Of a DNA stretch of 30,380 nucleotides, positions 8,054-16,365 are shown piece after piece (positions within the stretch are counted from its first letter, which is position 1; every line of letters begins with the position of its first letter). The stretch is from JAKFVA01 sp046155225 (GTDB lineage: Bacteria; Pseudomonadota; Gammaproteobacteria; Burkholderiales; Burkholderiaceae_C). The position numbers and the translations under genes are program-made. The notes under the pieces are model-generated. The model made no database searches and was not told the origin of the DNA. It worked only from the letters and a program-made list of their open reading frames with translations. Where the stretch lies: assembly GCA_046155225.1 (NCBI GenBank), contig JBJXED010000101.1:1-30380 (forward strand), given 5' to 3'.

Positions 8054-9772
8054 ATGCCTGTGCTGCCCCAGCTTGCCCGCTTTCGCCCGCGCCTCCTGCT
8101 GCTGCGCGGCTACAGCCAAGCCCGCCTGGGGCAAGACCTGGCGGCCGGTGTCACGGTGGGCGTGGTCGCGCTGCCGCTGGCAATGGCGTTTGCGATTGCC
8201 TCGGGCCTGTCGCCGCAGGCGGGGCTGTGGACAGCCATCATCGCGGGCTTTGTCATCTCGGCTTTGGGCGGCTCCAGCGTGCAAATCGGCGGGCCGGCGG
8301 GTGCTTTCATCGTGATTGTGTACGGCATTGTCGAGCGCTACGGCATCGCCAATTTGATGATTTCCACGCTGTGCGCGGGCCTGCTTTTATTTCTGATGGG
8401 CCTGTTCAAGCTCGGCAACCTGGTGCGCTATGTGCCCATCAGCATCGTGATTGGTTTTACCAACGGCATTGCGGTGCTGGTGGCGCTGTCGCAGGTCAAG
8501 GAGCTGCTGGGCTTGCAGGTCGGCAAAGTACCGGCGGATTTTTTCTCGCAAGTGCAGGCCATCACCCTGCACCTCGGCGAACTGAATTGGCAGGCCCTGG
8601 CGCTGGGCACCTTGTGTACCCTGGGCCTGTGGCTCTGGCCGCGGCTGTTCACCGAGAGTTCGCGCTTTCGGCGGGCGCTGCTGCAATCGCGCCTGCCCGG
8701 CATGGACCGCGCTTTGAACAGCACCGCCCGCCTGCCCGGCGCGATGGTGGCGCTGGTGTCCTTGACGCTACTCGCGGCACTGCTGGAATTGACGGTGCCC
8801 ACCATCGGCTCGCGCTTTGGCAGCATCCCTAGCGGCCTGCCCGATTTTGAGCTGCCGGCCTTCAGTTGGGCCACCGTAAAACAACTGGTCACGCCCATCC
8901 TCACGCTGGCAATTCTGGGGGCAATCGAGTCGCTGCTTTGTGCCCGGGTGGCCGACTCCGCGGCCAGCCACATGGGCGGCCCTGCCGCCGACGTGCCCAA
9001 GCACGACTCCAACCAGGAACTGATGGCACAGGGCCTGGCCAACATGGTGGTGCCGTTTTTTGGCGGCATGCCGGCCACCGGCACCATCGCCCGCACCATG
9101 ACGAATTTGAAGAGCGGCGCCACCTCGCCCATTGCCGGGATGGTGCATGCGCTGGTGCTGCTCGCGGTGGTGTTGCTCGCCGCGCCACTGGCACTGTATG
9201 TACCGCTGTCGGTGCTGGCGGGCATCTTGCTGTTTGTGGCGTGGAACATGGGCGAGTGGCGCGAGTTTGCGCGACTGCGCCAGTTCAGCAACCACTACCG
9301 CATGCTGCTCCTGGGCACTTTCTTTCTCACCGTGGTGTTTGACTTGACAGTGGCGCTCGAAGTTGGGCTGGTGTTGTCGTGCGTGCTGTTTGTGCGCCGC
9401 ATGGGCTCGCTGTTTCGGGTGGAAGAAGTGCGCCTGCCCAACGCCGATGCCAACCCCAACGCCGCCCCCGATGCCGTCCCCGATGCCACTGCCGCAAGCC
9501 TGCGCTTCAAACTCCACGGCGCGCTGTTTTTCGGTGCGGTTGCCAAGCTTGACGCCCTGGTCCAGCGGGCCGAGCAGTCGCCGCTGCCGCTGCACATCAC
9601 GCTCGACGCGGCCCACCTCATCGCCCTGGACACCAGCGGGCTGGACGCGCTGGACCATTTGATCCGCGCCCTGAACCAGCACGGCGGGCGCCTCACGGTC
9701 GTCGGCCTGGCCGAACAACCGCGCTCGCTGATGCTGCGTGCAGGTTTTGCCAGTAAGCTTGAAATGCTATAG
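8054..9772 (+). CDS. SulP-family anion transporter with STAS domain
   Basis: This 572-residue inner-membrane permease of the SulP (SLC26) family has about 10-14 hydrophobic segments between residues 30 and 440. The first carries the family signature region (GVVALPLAMAFAIASGLSP), followed by GGSSVQIGGPAGAF. A cytoplasmic STAS domain (about 485-572) ends the protein and contains LDTSGLDAL, the usual STAS phospho-site loop. Between them is a short Asn/Ala/Pro/Asp repeat linker with CCCCGATGCC-type DNA repeats. The substrate could be sulfate, bicarbonate or another anion; no neighbouring carbonic anhydrase or assimilation gene helps. The start at 8054 is the ATG giving the family-typical short N-terminus; the frame upstream is antisense to the DISM gene. 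The stop codon lies inside a repeat copy. Confidence 0.92.
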   Translation: MPVLPQLARFRPRLLLLRGYSQARLGQDLAAGVTVGVVALPLAMAFAIASGLSPQAGLWTAIIAGFVISALGGSSVQIGGPAGAFIVIVYGIVERYGIANLMISTLCAGLLLFLMGLFKLGNLVRYVPISIVIGFTNGIAVLVALSQVKELLGLQVGKVPADFFSQVQAITLHLGELNWQALALGTLCTLGLWLWPRLFTESSRFRRALLQSRLPGMDRALNSTARLPGAMVALVSLTLLAALLELTVPTIGSRFGSIPSGLPDFELPAFSWATVKQLVTPILTLAILGAIESLLCARVADSAASHMGGPAADVPKHDSNQELMAQGLANMVVPFFGGMPATGTIARTMTNLKSGATSPIAGMVHALVLLAVVLLAAPLALYVPLSVLAGILLFVAWNMGEWREFARLRQFSNHYRMLLLGTFFLTVVFDLTVALEVGLVLSCVLFVRRMGSLFRVEEVRLPNADANPNAAPDAVPDATAASLRFKLHGALFFGAVAKLDALVQRAEQSPLPLHITLDAAHLIALDTSGLDALDHLIRALNQHGGRLTVVGLAEQPRSLMLRAGFASKLEML

Positions 9773-9823
9773 AAAAAGAAGCGGTGCCGGCATATTTATC
9801 CTTGGCTAGAGCATGATTTGACT
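9762..9823. repeat. Comamonad-type short intergenic repeat, copy 1
   Basis: The segment contains ATGCTATAGAAAAAG, a GC-rich centre, then CCTTGGCTAGAGCATGATTTG. Read on the other strand, the panC leader copy has the same order with CCTTGGCTACAG and TTTTG. The copy overlaps the SulP stop codon and supplies the last codons. By eye I see no other gene or clear terminator in the remaining intergenic sequence to 9951, only a GC-rich stretch. Confidence 0.6.
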
Positions 9824-9951
9824 TAAAAAACGGGCCTTTCAAGCCTCCCAGGCCCCGCCAGGGGCTTGCCAGCGGCTGACGCGGCCCCGGCGCGGCGCTG
9901 GGCACTGCGGCTGGCCCGTTAAAATCGCGCCTTTCCACCCTGGCGACTGAC

Positions 9952-10230
9952 ATGACCTTCCTAGCCCGCTTCTTTGGCCGCCCCGACTACCGCTCCGAAG
10001 TCACGCAGTTCATTGACCAAATGAAGCAGGATGCGCCCGCGCTGGAGTCGCAGCAGCGCGCCGGCCGCGCCTTGCTGTGGGACAAGCCGCCGCTGCAGGC
10101 CGCGCAGCGCAGCGAGCAGGCGCTGGACCTGCTGGCACAGCCCGCCTACGTCTACCAGACCGAGCCGAGCAAGGCGCGCCTTCCCAGCGGCGCGGCCAGC
10201 CAACCGGCCTCCTACATCGCGGCGGAATGA
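9952..10230 (+). CDS. DUF3460 family protein
   Basis: This 92-residue soluble protein has no signal peptide. Residues about 12-60 match what I know as DUF3460: a SEVTQFIDQMKQDAP helix, then the conserved QQRAGRALLWDKPP motif and a terminal YVYQ. The last 20 residues are a variable Ser/Ala/Pro tail. Function is unknown. Its stop codon overlaps the scpA start (ATGA), and pairing with scpA is usual in betaproteobacteria, so translation is probably coupled. A longer minus-strand frame across the promoter side (9693-9953) has no recognisable content. Confidence 0.85.
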   Translation: MTFLARFFGRPDYRSEVTQFIDQMKQDAPALESQQRAGRALLWDKPPLQAAQRSEQALDLLAQPAYVYQTEPSKARLPSGAASQPASYIAAE

Positions 10231-11126
10231 CCGTCAGCGCCGATACCGACCGCCTGCCTGATTCGGCGGCTGAAATCACGCCCGAGACCACGGGCCAGCC
10301 CGTGGTGGTGGACCAGGTGGCGCTGGCCAAACTCTATGGCGAGCCGCTGTTTGCCCTGCCGACCGACCTGTACATTCCGCCCGACGCACTCGAGGTCTTT
10401 CTGGAGGCCTTTGAAGGCCCGCTGGACTTGCTCTTGTATTTGATCCGCAAGCAGAACTTCAATATTCTGGACATCCCGATGCTCAGCGTCACGCGGCAGT
10501 ACCTGGCGTATGTGGACGAGATCCGCCACCGCAACCTGGAGCTCGCCGCCGATTACCTGCTGATGGCGGCAATGCTCATCGAAATCAAGTCGCGCATGCT
10601 GCTGCCGCCCAAAAAGCAGCCCGGCGCGCCCGAAGCCGAAGACCCGCGCGCCGAGCTGGTGCGGCGCCTGCTGGAGTACGAGCGCATCAAGCTCGCCGCG
10701 CACCGCCTGAACGAACTGCCGCAACTCGGCCGCGATTTTCTGAAGGCGCAGGTGTTTGCCCAGCAGTCGCTGGCCACGCGCTTTGCGCCCGTTTGCGTCG
10801 CTGATTTGACGCAAGCCTGGCGCGACATGCTGGGCCGCGCCAGCCTGGTGCAGCACCATAAAATCACCCGCGAGTCGCTCAGCGTGCGCGAGTACATGAG
10901 CGCGGTGCTGCGGCGGCTGCAAGGCCGGCAATTTATCGATTTCGAAGGCCTCTTTGACACCCGCCAGGGCTTGCAAGTGCTGGTGGTGACCTTTCTGGCG
11001 CTGCTGGAGCTGGCCAAGGAAACCTTGATTGAACTGACCCAGGCCGAAGCCTATGCGCCGATTTATGTCCGGCTGGCGTACACGCCCAGCACCACTGCAT
11101 CCACCGCCGCACCGGCGGCCGATTAA
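10227..11126 (+). CDS. scpA: Segregation and condensation protein A
   Basis: This 299-residue protein is the kleisin subunit that bridges SMC heads in the SMC-ScpAB condensin for chromosome organisation and segregation. After an N-terminal extension of about 50 residues, the core starts with FEGPLDLLLYLIRKQNFNILDIPM, the family hallmark, followed by ADYLLMAAMLIEIKSRMLLP. A winged-helix-like C-terminal part (about 215-285) includes FDTRQGLQVLVVTFLALLELAKE. The start is the ATG overlapping the DUF3460 stop; the frame is open further upstream, but that would overlap the DUF3460 gene. scpB is not in the window. bioB follows after 17 nt. Confidence 0.94.
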   Translation: MTVSADTDRLPDSAAEITPETTGQPVVVDQVALAKLYGEPLFALPTDLYIPPDALEVFLEAFEGPLDLLLYLIRKQNFNILDIPMLSVTRQYLAYVDEIRHRNLELAADYLLMAAMLIEIKSRMLLPPKKQPGAPEAEDPRAELVRRLLEYERIKLAAHRLNELPQLGRDFLKAQVFAQQSLATRFAPVCVADLTQAWRDMLGRASLVQHHKITRESLSVREYMSAVLRRLQGRQFIDFEGLFDTRQGLQVLVVTFLALLELAKETLIELTQAEAYAPIYVRLAYTPSTTASTAAPAAD

Positions 11127-11143
11127 CTCTTCAGCGAGCGCCC

Positions 11144-12163
11144 ATGTCTGCCACTCTGGAACAACCGATCACCCTGCACCGTGCCCAGCCGCAACCCACC
11201 GCCGCTGCGGCCAGCACCTGGAGCGTCGCCGCCATTGAAGCGCTTTTCAACCTGCCCTTGCCCGAGCTGATGTACCGCGCGCAGTCGGTGCACCGCCAGC
11301 ACTTTGACCCAACGCAGGTGGAATTTGCCACGCTGCTGTCGGTCAAGACCGGCGGCTGCCCGGAAGATTGCAGCTACTGCCCGCAGGCCGCGCAATACCA
11401 CACCGGCGTCGAGGCGAGCAAGCTGATGGAGCCGGCCGAAGTGCGGCTGGCCGCACAGCGCGCGCAAGCCGCCGGGGCCACACGCTTTTGCATGGGCGCG
11501 GCCTGGCGCGCGCCGAAAGACCGCGACATTGAAAAAGTCGCCGAGCTGGTGCGCACGGTCAAAGCGCTGGGGCTGGAGACGTGCGCTACGCTGGGCATGC
11601 TGGAAGACGGCCACGCGCAAACCTTGCAAAACGCCGGGCTGGACTACTACAACCACAACCTGGACACCTCGCCCGATTTTTATGCTGACATCATCAGCAC
11701 ACGCGTGTATCAAGACCGGCTTGACACGCTGGCCCGCGTTCGCGGCGCGGGCGTCAAGGTCTGCTGCGGCGGCATTGTCGGCATGGGCGAGTCGCGCCTG
11801 CAGCGCGCGGGGCTGATAGCCCAACTCGCCAACCTCGCGCCCTACCCTGAGTCGGTGCCGATCAACCATCTGGTCGCCGTGGCGGGCACGCCGCTGGCCG
11901 ACCAGCCGCCACTTGACCCGCTGGAATTTGTGCGCACCATTGCGGTGGCGCGCATCACCATGCCCACCGCGCGGGTGCGCCTGTCGGCGGGCCGCCAGCA
12001 AATGGGCGACGCAGTGCAGGCGATGTGTTTCCTGGCCGGTGCCAACTCGATTTTCTACGGCGACAAGCTGCTCACCACCGGCAACCCCGACACGCAGGCC
12101 GATGTCGATTTGATCGCCCGGCTGGGCATGACGCGCGGCGCGCCAGTGCAGGTGCAGCCATGA
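11144..12163 (+). CDS. bioB: Biotin synthase
   Basis: This 339-residue radical SAM enzyme inserts sulfur into dethiobiotin to make biotin. The radical-SAM cluster motif CxxxCxxC is Cys72, Cys76 and Cys79 (GGCPEDCSYCPQ). The family motifs YNHNLDTSP and the auxiliary-cluster region with VCCGGIVGMGES and RLSAGRQQM are intact. Length is normal apart from a short Ala/Thr-rich N-terminus. The stop overlaps the panB start, so the two vitamin/cofactor genes are coupled, joining biotin and pantothenate synthesis in one transcript. No other bio genes are nearby. Confidence 0.96.
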   Translation: MSATLEQPITLHRAQPQPTAAAASTWSVAAIEALFNLPLPELMYRAQSVHRQHFDPTQVEFATLLSVKTGGCPEDCSYCPQAAQYHTGVEASKLMEPAEVRLAAQRAQAAGATRFCMGAAWRAPKDRDIEKVAELVRTVKALGLETCATLGMLEDGHAQTLQNAGLDYYNHNLDTSPDFYADIISTRVYQDRLDTLARVRGAGVKVCCGGIVGMGESRLQRAGLIAQLANLAPYPESVPINHLVAVAGTPLADQPPLDPLEFVRTIAVARITMPTARVRLSAGRQQMGDAVQAMCFLAGANSIFYGDKLLTTGNPDTQADVDLIARLGMTRGAPVQVQP

Positions 12164-13071
12164 GCAACCCAACGCCTGCGCCAGAGGCCTTCATCTCCAC
12201 CAGCGCACCTTACGGCGCTTCGAGCACCGCCCCCTACAGCGCGGCCGGTGCCGCGGCGCGCAAACCCGTGAGCCTGCCGCGCCTGCGCGAGCTGCGCGAG
12301 CGCGGCGAAAAGATCACCATGCTCACCGCCTACGACGCGACGTTTGCCGCCGTCGCCGACGCGGCCGGGGTCGAATGCATCTTGGTCGGCGACTCGCTCG
12401 GCATGGTCTGCCAGGGCCTGTCCAGCACCGTCGGCGTGACGCTGCAAACCATGTGCCACCACACCGACAGCGTGGCCCGCGGCCTGCGCCGCGCTCACGG
12501 CAGCGCCTGGCTGATTGCCGATCTGCCCTATGGCAGCTACGCGCAAAGCCGTGAGCAAGCAATGCACAGCGCCACCGCGCTGATGCAGGCGGGTGCCCAC
12601 ATGGTCAAGCTCGAGGGCGGCGGCTGGACTGCGCCCACCGTTGAATTTTTGGTCGCGCGCGGTGTGCCCGTCTGCGCACACCTGGGCCTGACGCCGCAAA
12701 CCGTACACGCACTGGGCGGCTACCGGGTGCAGGGCAAAACCGATGAAGCCGCCGCCGTACTCAAACGCCATGCGCATGAATTGCAGGACGCCGGTGCCGC
12801 CATGCTGGTGCTGGAGATGGTGCCGGCCAAACTGGCGGCTGAACTCACCACCGAGCTCGCGCACTGCCACACCATCGGCATCGGCGCAGGCTGCGGCACG
12901 GCCGGGCAGGTGCTGGTGCTGCACGACATGCTGGGCATGAACCTGGGCAAGATGCCCAAGTTTGTGCACAACTTCATGCAGGAAGCGGGCAGTATCCAGG
13001 GTGCGTTTGAGGCGTATGTGAAAGCCGTCAAACAAGGCCGTTTCCCGGTAGATGCGCAGCATGCCTGGTAA
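12160..13071 (+). CDS. panB: 3-methyl-2-oxobutanoate hydroxymethyltransferase
   Basis: This 303-residue enzyme makes ketopantoate from 2-oxoisovalerate and methylene-tetrahydrofolate, the first step of pantothenate synthesis. A TIM-barrel core starts near residue 38 (KITMLTAYDATFA). The metal-binding motifs VGDSLGMV, IADLPYGSY and VKLEGG and the catalytic-Glu strand MLVLEMVP are all visible. The first 35 or so residues are a Pro/Ala/Ser-rich extension containing two APY elements, absent from typical PanB. The ATG at 12160 overlaps the bioB stop (ATGA). A later internal start cannot be excluded, but none lies conveniently before the core. panC follows after 90 nt. Confidence 0.95.
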   Translation: MSNPTPAPEAFISTSAPYGASSTAPYSAAGAAARKPVSLPRLRELRERGEKITMLTAYDATFAAVADAAGVECILVGDSLGMVCQGLSSTVGVTLQTMCHHTDSVARGLRRAHGSAWLIADLPYGSYAQSREQAMHSATALMQAGAHMVKLEGGGWTAPTVEFLVARGVPVCAHLGLTPQTVHALGGYRVQGKTDEAAAVLKRHAHELQDAGAAMLVLEMVPAKLAAELTTELAHCHTIGIGAGCGTAGQVLVLHDMLGMNLGKMPKFVHNFMQEAGSIQGAFEAYVKAVKQGRFPVDAQHAW

Positions 13072-13105
13072 GGCCCGTTTTGCGCGATTTTCACCAAATT
13101 TTAAA

Positions 13106-13161
13106 CAAAATAGCACTGTAGCCAAGGTAAATACTGCCCTTGATGCTATTAATTAAATAGT
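13106..13161. repeat. Comamonad-type short intergenic repeat, copy 2 (panC leader)
   Basis: AAAATAGCACTGTAGCCAAGG, a short centre and TGCTATTAATTAAATAG run right up to the panC ATG. The last part is itself an inverted repeat (CTATT/AATAG). It replaces the position where a Shine-Dalgarno would be expected. It is the reverse-complement relative of copy 1. Confidence 0.6.
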
Positions 13162-14010
13162 ATGAAACTTGTTCACACCGTTGCAGATTTGCGCAGCGCA
13201 CTCGCTGGCAGCCAGCGCCCCGCGTTTGTACCCACCATGGGCAACCTGCACGGCGGCCACATGGCGCTGGTGCGCCAGGCCAAGCCGCTGGGCGACACGA
13301 CCGTGGCCAGCATCTTTGTCAACCGCCTGCAATTCCTGCCGCACGAGGACTTTGCCAGCTACCCGCGCACGCTGGACGCCGACTGCACCGCGCTGGAAGC
13401 GGCCGGTTGCGACCTGGTGTTTGCGCCCGCAGAGCAAGACCTCTACCCCGAGCCGCAGACCTACAAAGTCCAGCCGCCACCCGAGTTGGCCGACCTGCTG
13501 GAGGGGCACTTTCGCCCCGGTTTTTTCACCGGCGTGTGTACCGCCGTCATGAAGCTGTTTGCCTGCGTCTTTGCGGCCACGCGCGGCGGCGTGGCGGTGT
13601 TTGGCAAAAAAGACTACCAGCAGCTCATGGTGCTGCGCGGCATGGTGCGACAGTTTGCGCTGCCGATTGACATCTCCTGCGCCGACATCAGCCGCGCAGC
13701 CGACGGCCTGGCGCTCAGCTCGCGCAACGCCTACCTCTCGCCCGCCGAGCGCGCGGAAAGCGTGCAACTCTCACGCGAGCTGGGCAGCATGTCGGCGCTG
13801 CTGCAAGCGGGCGAGCACAACCTTGCCGCGATTGAAGCGCGCGCCCTGCAAACCCTGACCGCGCGCGGCTGGCAGCCCGACTACATGACCGTGCGCCGCA
13901 GGCAAGACTTGTTGCCGCCGCAGGCCGCCGACCTCCACCCAGGCAAGCTGGTATTGCTCGGCGCAGCCCGCTTGGGCAAAACGCGCTTGATCGACAACCT
14001 GGAGTGGTGA
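13162..14010 (+). CDS. panC: Pantothenate synthetase (pantoate-beta-alanine ligase)
   Basis: This 282-residue enzyme condenses pantoate with beta-alanine using ATP, the last step of pantothenate synthesis. The nucleotidyltransferase signature HxxH lies in PTMGNLHGGHMALV (His30, His33), and the pantoate/ATP motifs FGKKDYQQLMVLRGMV and LALSSRNAYLS follow. Length matches the family. The start MKLVHTVADLR is the family-typical N-terminus, so the ATG is secure even though no Shine-Dalgarno is visible: an AT-rich repeat copy occupies the leader. It lies downstream of panB, so the two enzymes act in the same pathway. Confidence 0.96.
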   Translation: MKLVHTVADLRSALAGSQRPAFVPTMGNLHGGHMALVRQAKPLGDTTVASIFVNRLQFLPHEDFASYPRTLDADCTALEAAGCDLVFAPAEQDLYPEPQTYKVQPPPELADLLEGHFRPGFFTGVCTAVMKLFACVFAATRGGVAVFGKKDYQQLMVLRGMVRQFALPIDISCADISRAADGLALSSRNAYLSPAERAESVQLSRELGSMSALLQAGEHNLAAIEARALQTLTARGWQPDYMTVRRRQDLLPPQAADLHPGKLVLLGAARLGKTRLIDNLEW

Positions 14011-14102
14011 GCGGGCAAACCCGCCGTGCCCGGCTGGCAGCCCAGCTCGCGGGCTTAAGATGCAGCACATACCCCCTTTCTCAGACCACACCGGAGTTCA
14101 CC

Positions 14103-14564
14103 ATGAAAATTTTGTCCCTGTTGCTGCTCGTTTTGGTTGCTACGGCAAACTTGACGCAAGCCCAAACGCCCAGTGCACAAGGCCTGGTCGCCGTCAAAAG
14201 CCCCTACAGCGCCAAAGAAACCATGGACCGTTTCGAGGCCGTGGTGAAAGAAAAAAACCAGCGTATCTTTGCCCGCGTCGACCATACGGCGGGCGGCGCA
14301 GCCGTCAACCTGGCGATTCGCCCGACCGAGGTTTTGATTTTTGGCAACCCGTTGGGCGGCACGCCGCTGATGCAGTGCGCGCAAACCGCGGGTATTGATT
14401 TGCCGATGAAAGCGCTGGCCTGGCAAGACGAGGCTGGCCAAGTCTGGCTCGGCTACAACGACGCGGCCTACCTGGGCCAGCGCCATGGCGTGCCGCAATG
14501 CCCGGCGCTGGCCGTTATAGCCAAGGCGCTGGCAGGGTTTGCAGCGCTGGCGACCGAAAAATAA
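14103..14564 (+). CDS. Secreted DUF302 domain protein
   Basis: This 153-residue protein has a clear Sec signal peptide (about 1-21, hydrophobic Leu/Val core ending TQAQ) and a DUF302 domain (about 28-140). The domain contains the SAKETMDRFEAVVKEK helix, FARVDH, the FGNPLGGTPLMQCA motif and a PLKALAWQDE-like strand (PMKALAWQDEAGQVW). It is therefore predicted periplasmic, with unknown biochemical function. GGAG lies 5 nt before the ATG; the upstream in-frame extension lacks this and would hide the signal peptide. It sits alone between panC and the PHP gene on the same strand, with 92 nt of non-coding sequence ahead of it. Confidence 0.85.
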   Translation: MKILSLLLLVLVATANLTQAQTPSAQGLVAVKSPYSAKETMDRFEAVVKEKNQRIFARVDHTAGGAAVNLAIRPTEVLIFGNPLGGTPLMQCAQTAGIDLPMKALAWQDEAGQVWLGYNDAAYLGQRHGVPQCPALAVIAKALAGFAALATEK

Positions 14565-14588
14565 GCGCCTGAAACGTAAAATCTGTCA

Positions 14589-15449
14589 GTGAGTACTTCG
14601 TCCCTTCTCAACGCCGACCTGCATTGCCACTCCACGGTCTCTGACGGCACCCTCGCGCCCGAAGCGCTGGCTGCGCGCGCCAAAGCCAATGGCGTGGACC
14701 TGTGGGCGCTGACCGACCATGACGAAACTGGCGGCCTGGCCCGGGCCTGCGCCGCCGCCCGCGCCGAGGGCATGGCTTTTCTCACCGGGGTTGAAATTTC
14801 GGTATCGTTTATTGGCAAAACCGTGCACATCGTCGGCCTGGGTTTTGATGCGGACAACCCTGCACTGTTGGCTGGCTTGGCGCAGACCCGCGGCGGGCGC
14901 GAAATGCGCGCGCATGAAATGGCGGCAGGGCTGGCCAAAGTGGGTATTGCGGGCGCGTATGAAGGCGCATTGAAATACGTCGGCAACCCGGATTTGATCT
15001 CGCGCACGCACTTCGCGCGGTACCTCGTCGAATCGGGCGTCTGCAAGGAAACCAATGAGGTGTTCCGCAAGTACCTGACCGAAGGCAAACCCGGTTTTGT
15101 GGCACACCATTGGGCTAGTCTGCAGAGCGCCGTGGCCTGGATCACCCAGGCCGGCGGCGTTGCCGTGATCGCGCACCCGGCGCGCTACGGTTTTTCGGCC
15201 ACCCAGGAATACGCGCTGTTCACCGAATTCAAGGCGCACGGCGGACAGGCGGTGGAAGTCATGACCGGCAGCCACAGCGCGCAAGAATGCCTCCATTACG
15301 CCGAGGTGGCCCAAGAGTTCGGCCTGGCCGCCTCGCGCGGCAGTGACTTTCACAGCCCCGAGGAAAGCCGCACCGACTTTGGCACGCTGCCCTATCTGCC
15401 CGGCAACCTGACGCCGGTGTGGGAACTGCTGCAAGCGCGCATTCAGTGA
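14589..15449 (+). CDS. PHP-domain phosphoesterase (RNase AM / 3',5'-nucleoside bisphosphate phosphatase type)
   Basis: This 286-residue protein starts at a GTG. PHP metal-binding motifs appear in order: DLHCHSTVSDG (about 10-20), ALTDHDE (about 40-46), TGVEIS, ISRTHFARYL, VIAHPARYGF, and a final RGSDFHSPEE. This order and length match the E. coli YciV/TrpH family, which removes 5' nucleotides from RNA ends and hydrolyses 3',5'-bisphosphonucleotides. The GTG is chosen because the protein then starts just before the first PHP motif. It is followed within 10 nt by a permease gene and then the YciO-like gene, the same neighbourhood types seen around yciV/yciO in other proteobacteria. Confidence 0.9.
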   Translation: MSTSSLLNADLHCHSTVSDGTLAPEALAARAKANGVDLWALTDHDETGGLARACAAARAEGMAFLTGVEISVSFIGKTVHIVGLGFDADNPALLAGLAQTRGGREMRAHEMAAGLAKVGIAGAYEGALKYVGNPDLISRTHFARYLVESGVCKETNEVFRKYLTEGKPGFVAHHWASLQSAVAWITQAGGVAVIAHPARYGFSATQEYALFTEFKAHGGQAVEVMTGSHSAQECLHYAEVAQEFGLAASRGSDFHSPEESRTDFGTLPYLPGNLTPVWELLQARIQ

Positions 15450-15459
15450 AAGGGGTTTG

Positions 15460-16365
15460 GTGAAGCACCTGCCCGCGGGCCAGTCGGCCGGCATTTACTA
15501 CATCGTCGGCGCGTGCTTGTGCTTTGCCGCGCTCGACACGTCGACCAAAGTCGCTGGCCTGCTGGCCCCTGTGCTGATGCTGCTATGGTTTCGCTACCTG
15601 TTCCAGGCAGTGGCTACCGCGGCCTTGCGTGCGCCGGTGCAAGGCCGGTCGCTGCTGGTCACGCGCAACCCGCGTTTTCAACTGGTGCGCGGCGTCTTGC
15701 TGCTGATCACCAGCGCCTTCTCGTTTTATGGCCTGCAAGTGCTGCCGGTGGGCGAGTTCACCGCCATCATCATGCTGACGCCCCTGCTGGTCACGGTATT
15801 GGCGGCGGTACAACTGCATGAAAAAGTGTCGCCGCTGCGCTGGGCTTTGCTGGTCGGTGGGCTGGCCGGTGCATTGCTGGTGGTACGCCCCGGTGGCCAG
15901 GTGTTTGGCTGGGGCGTGTTGCTGCCCGTGGGCATGGTGGTGAGCTACGCCTTTTTTCAGGCGCTGACCCGCCGCATGGCGGTTGACGAGAACCCCTACA
16001 CCACGCATTTTTATACCGGCCTGGTCGGCACCCTGGTGATGAGCTGCATCGTGCCCTGGGCCTGGAGTACGCAGGCTCTGCTGGCGCACTGGCCATGGTT
16101 CATGGCGCTGGGCTTTTTTGGCACCTTTGGTCACTTGCTGCTCATCCGCGCCTTTGCGCGGGCACCCGCTTCGGTGCTCACGCCCTACCTCTACAGCCAG
16201 ATCGCTTTTGGCACTGCGGGCGGCTGGCTGGCCTTCAAGCACACGCCCGATGGCGTGGCTTGGCTGGGCATCGCATTGGTGGCGGTGTGCGGCATTGCCA
16301 GCGGCTTTTTAAGCGCCCGCGAATACCGGTCGCGGCAGGCCAGCGCCCTGCCGGCCCAAGGCTGA
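15460..16365 (+). CDS. DMT-superfamily (EamA) permease
   Basis: From the GTG at 15460 this is 301 residues with about ten hydrophobic segments arranged as two EamA halves (about 10-145 and 155-290). Typical elements are LLWFRYLFQ after helix 2, PLLVTVLAAVQLHEKVSP at the end of the first half and YLYSQIAFGTAGGWLAF in the second. It is predicted to be an inner-membrane exporter or importer of small metabolites; the substrate cannot be told. GGGG at 15452-15455 gives better spacing to GTG 15460 than to the TTG at 15457, so the GTG is preferred. The stop overlaps the next start (TGATG), indicating coupled translation. Confidence 0.88.
   Translation: MKHLPAGQSAGIYYIVGACLCFAALDTSTKVAGLLAPVLMLLWFRYLFQAVATAALRAPVQGRSLLVTRNPRFQLVRGVLLLITSAFSFYGLQVLPVGEFTAIIMLTPLLVTVLAAVQLHEKVSPLRWALLVGGLAGALLVVRPGGQVFGWGVLLPVGMVVSYAFFQALTRRMAVDENPYTTHFYTGLVGTLVMSCIVPWAWSTQALLAHWPWFMALGFFGTFGHLLLIRAFARAPASVLTPYLYSQIAFGTAGGWLAFKHTPDGVAWLGIALVAVCGIASGFLSAREYRSRQASALPAQG

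Noticed and set aside
9851..9866. GCCCC/GGGGC hairpin as terminator after SulP
   Set aside because: The stem is short and GC-only with no T run after it, in a region where such words are common.
9693..9953. 86-codon minus-strand frame in the SulP-DUF3460 gap
   Set aside because: It overlaps the repeat copy and the SulP 3' end. It has no recognisable domain or ribosome site.
11123..12172. Long minus-strand frame opposite bioB, and similar ones opposite panB and panC
   Set aside because: These mirror strongly supported plus-strand enzymes. Their composition is typical of GC-rich shadow frames.
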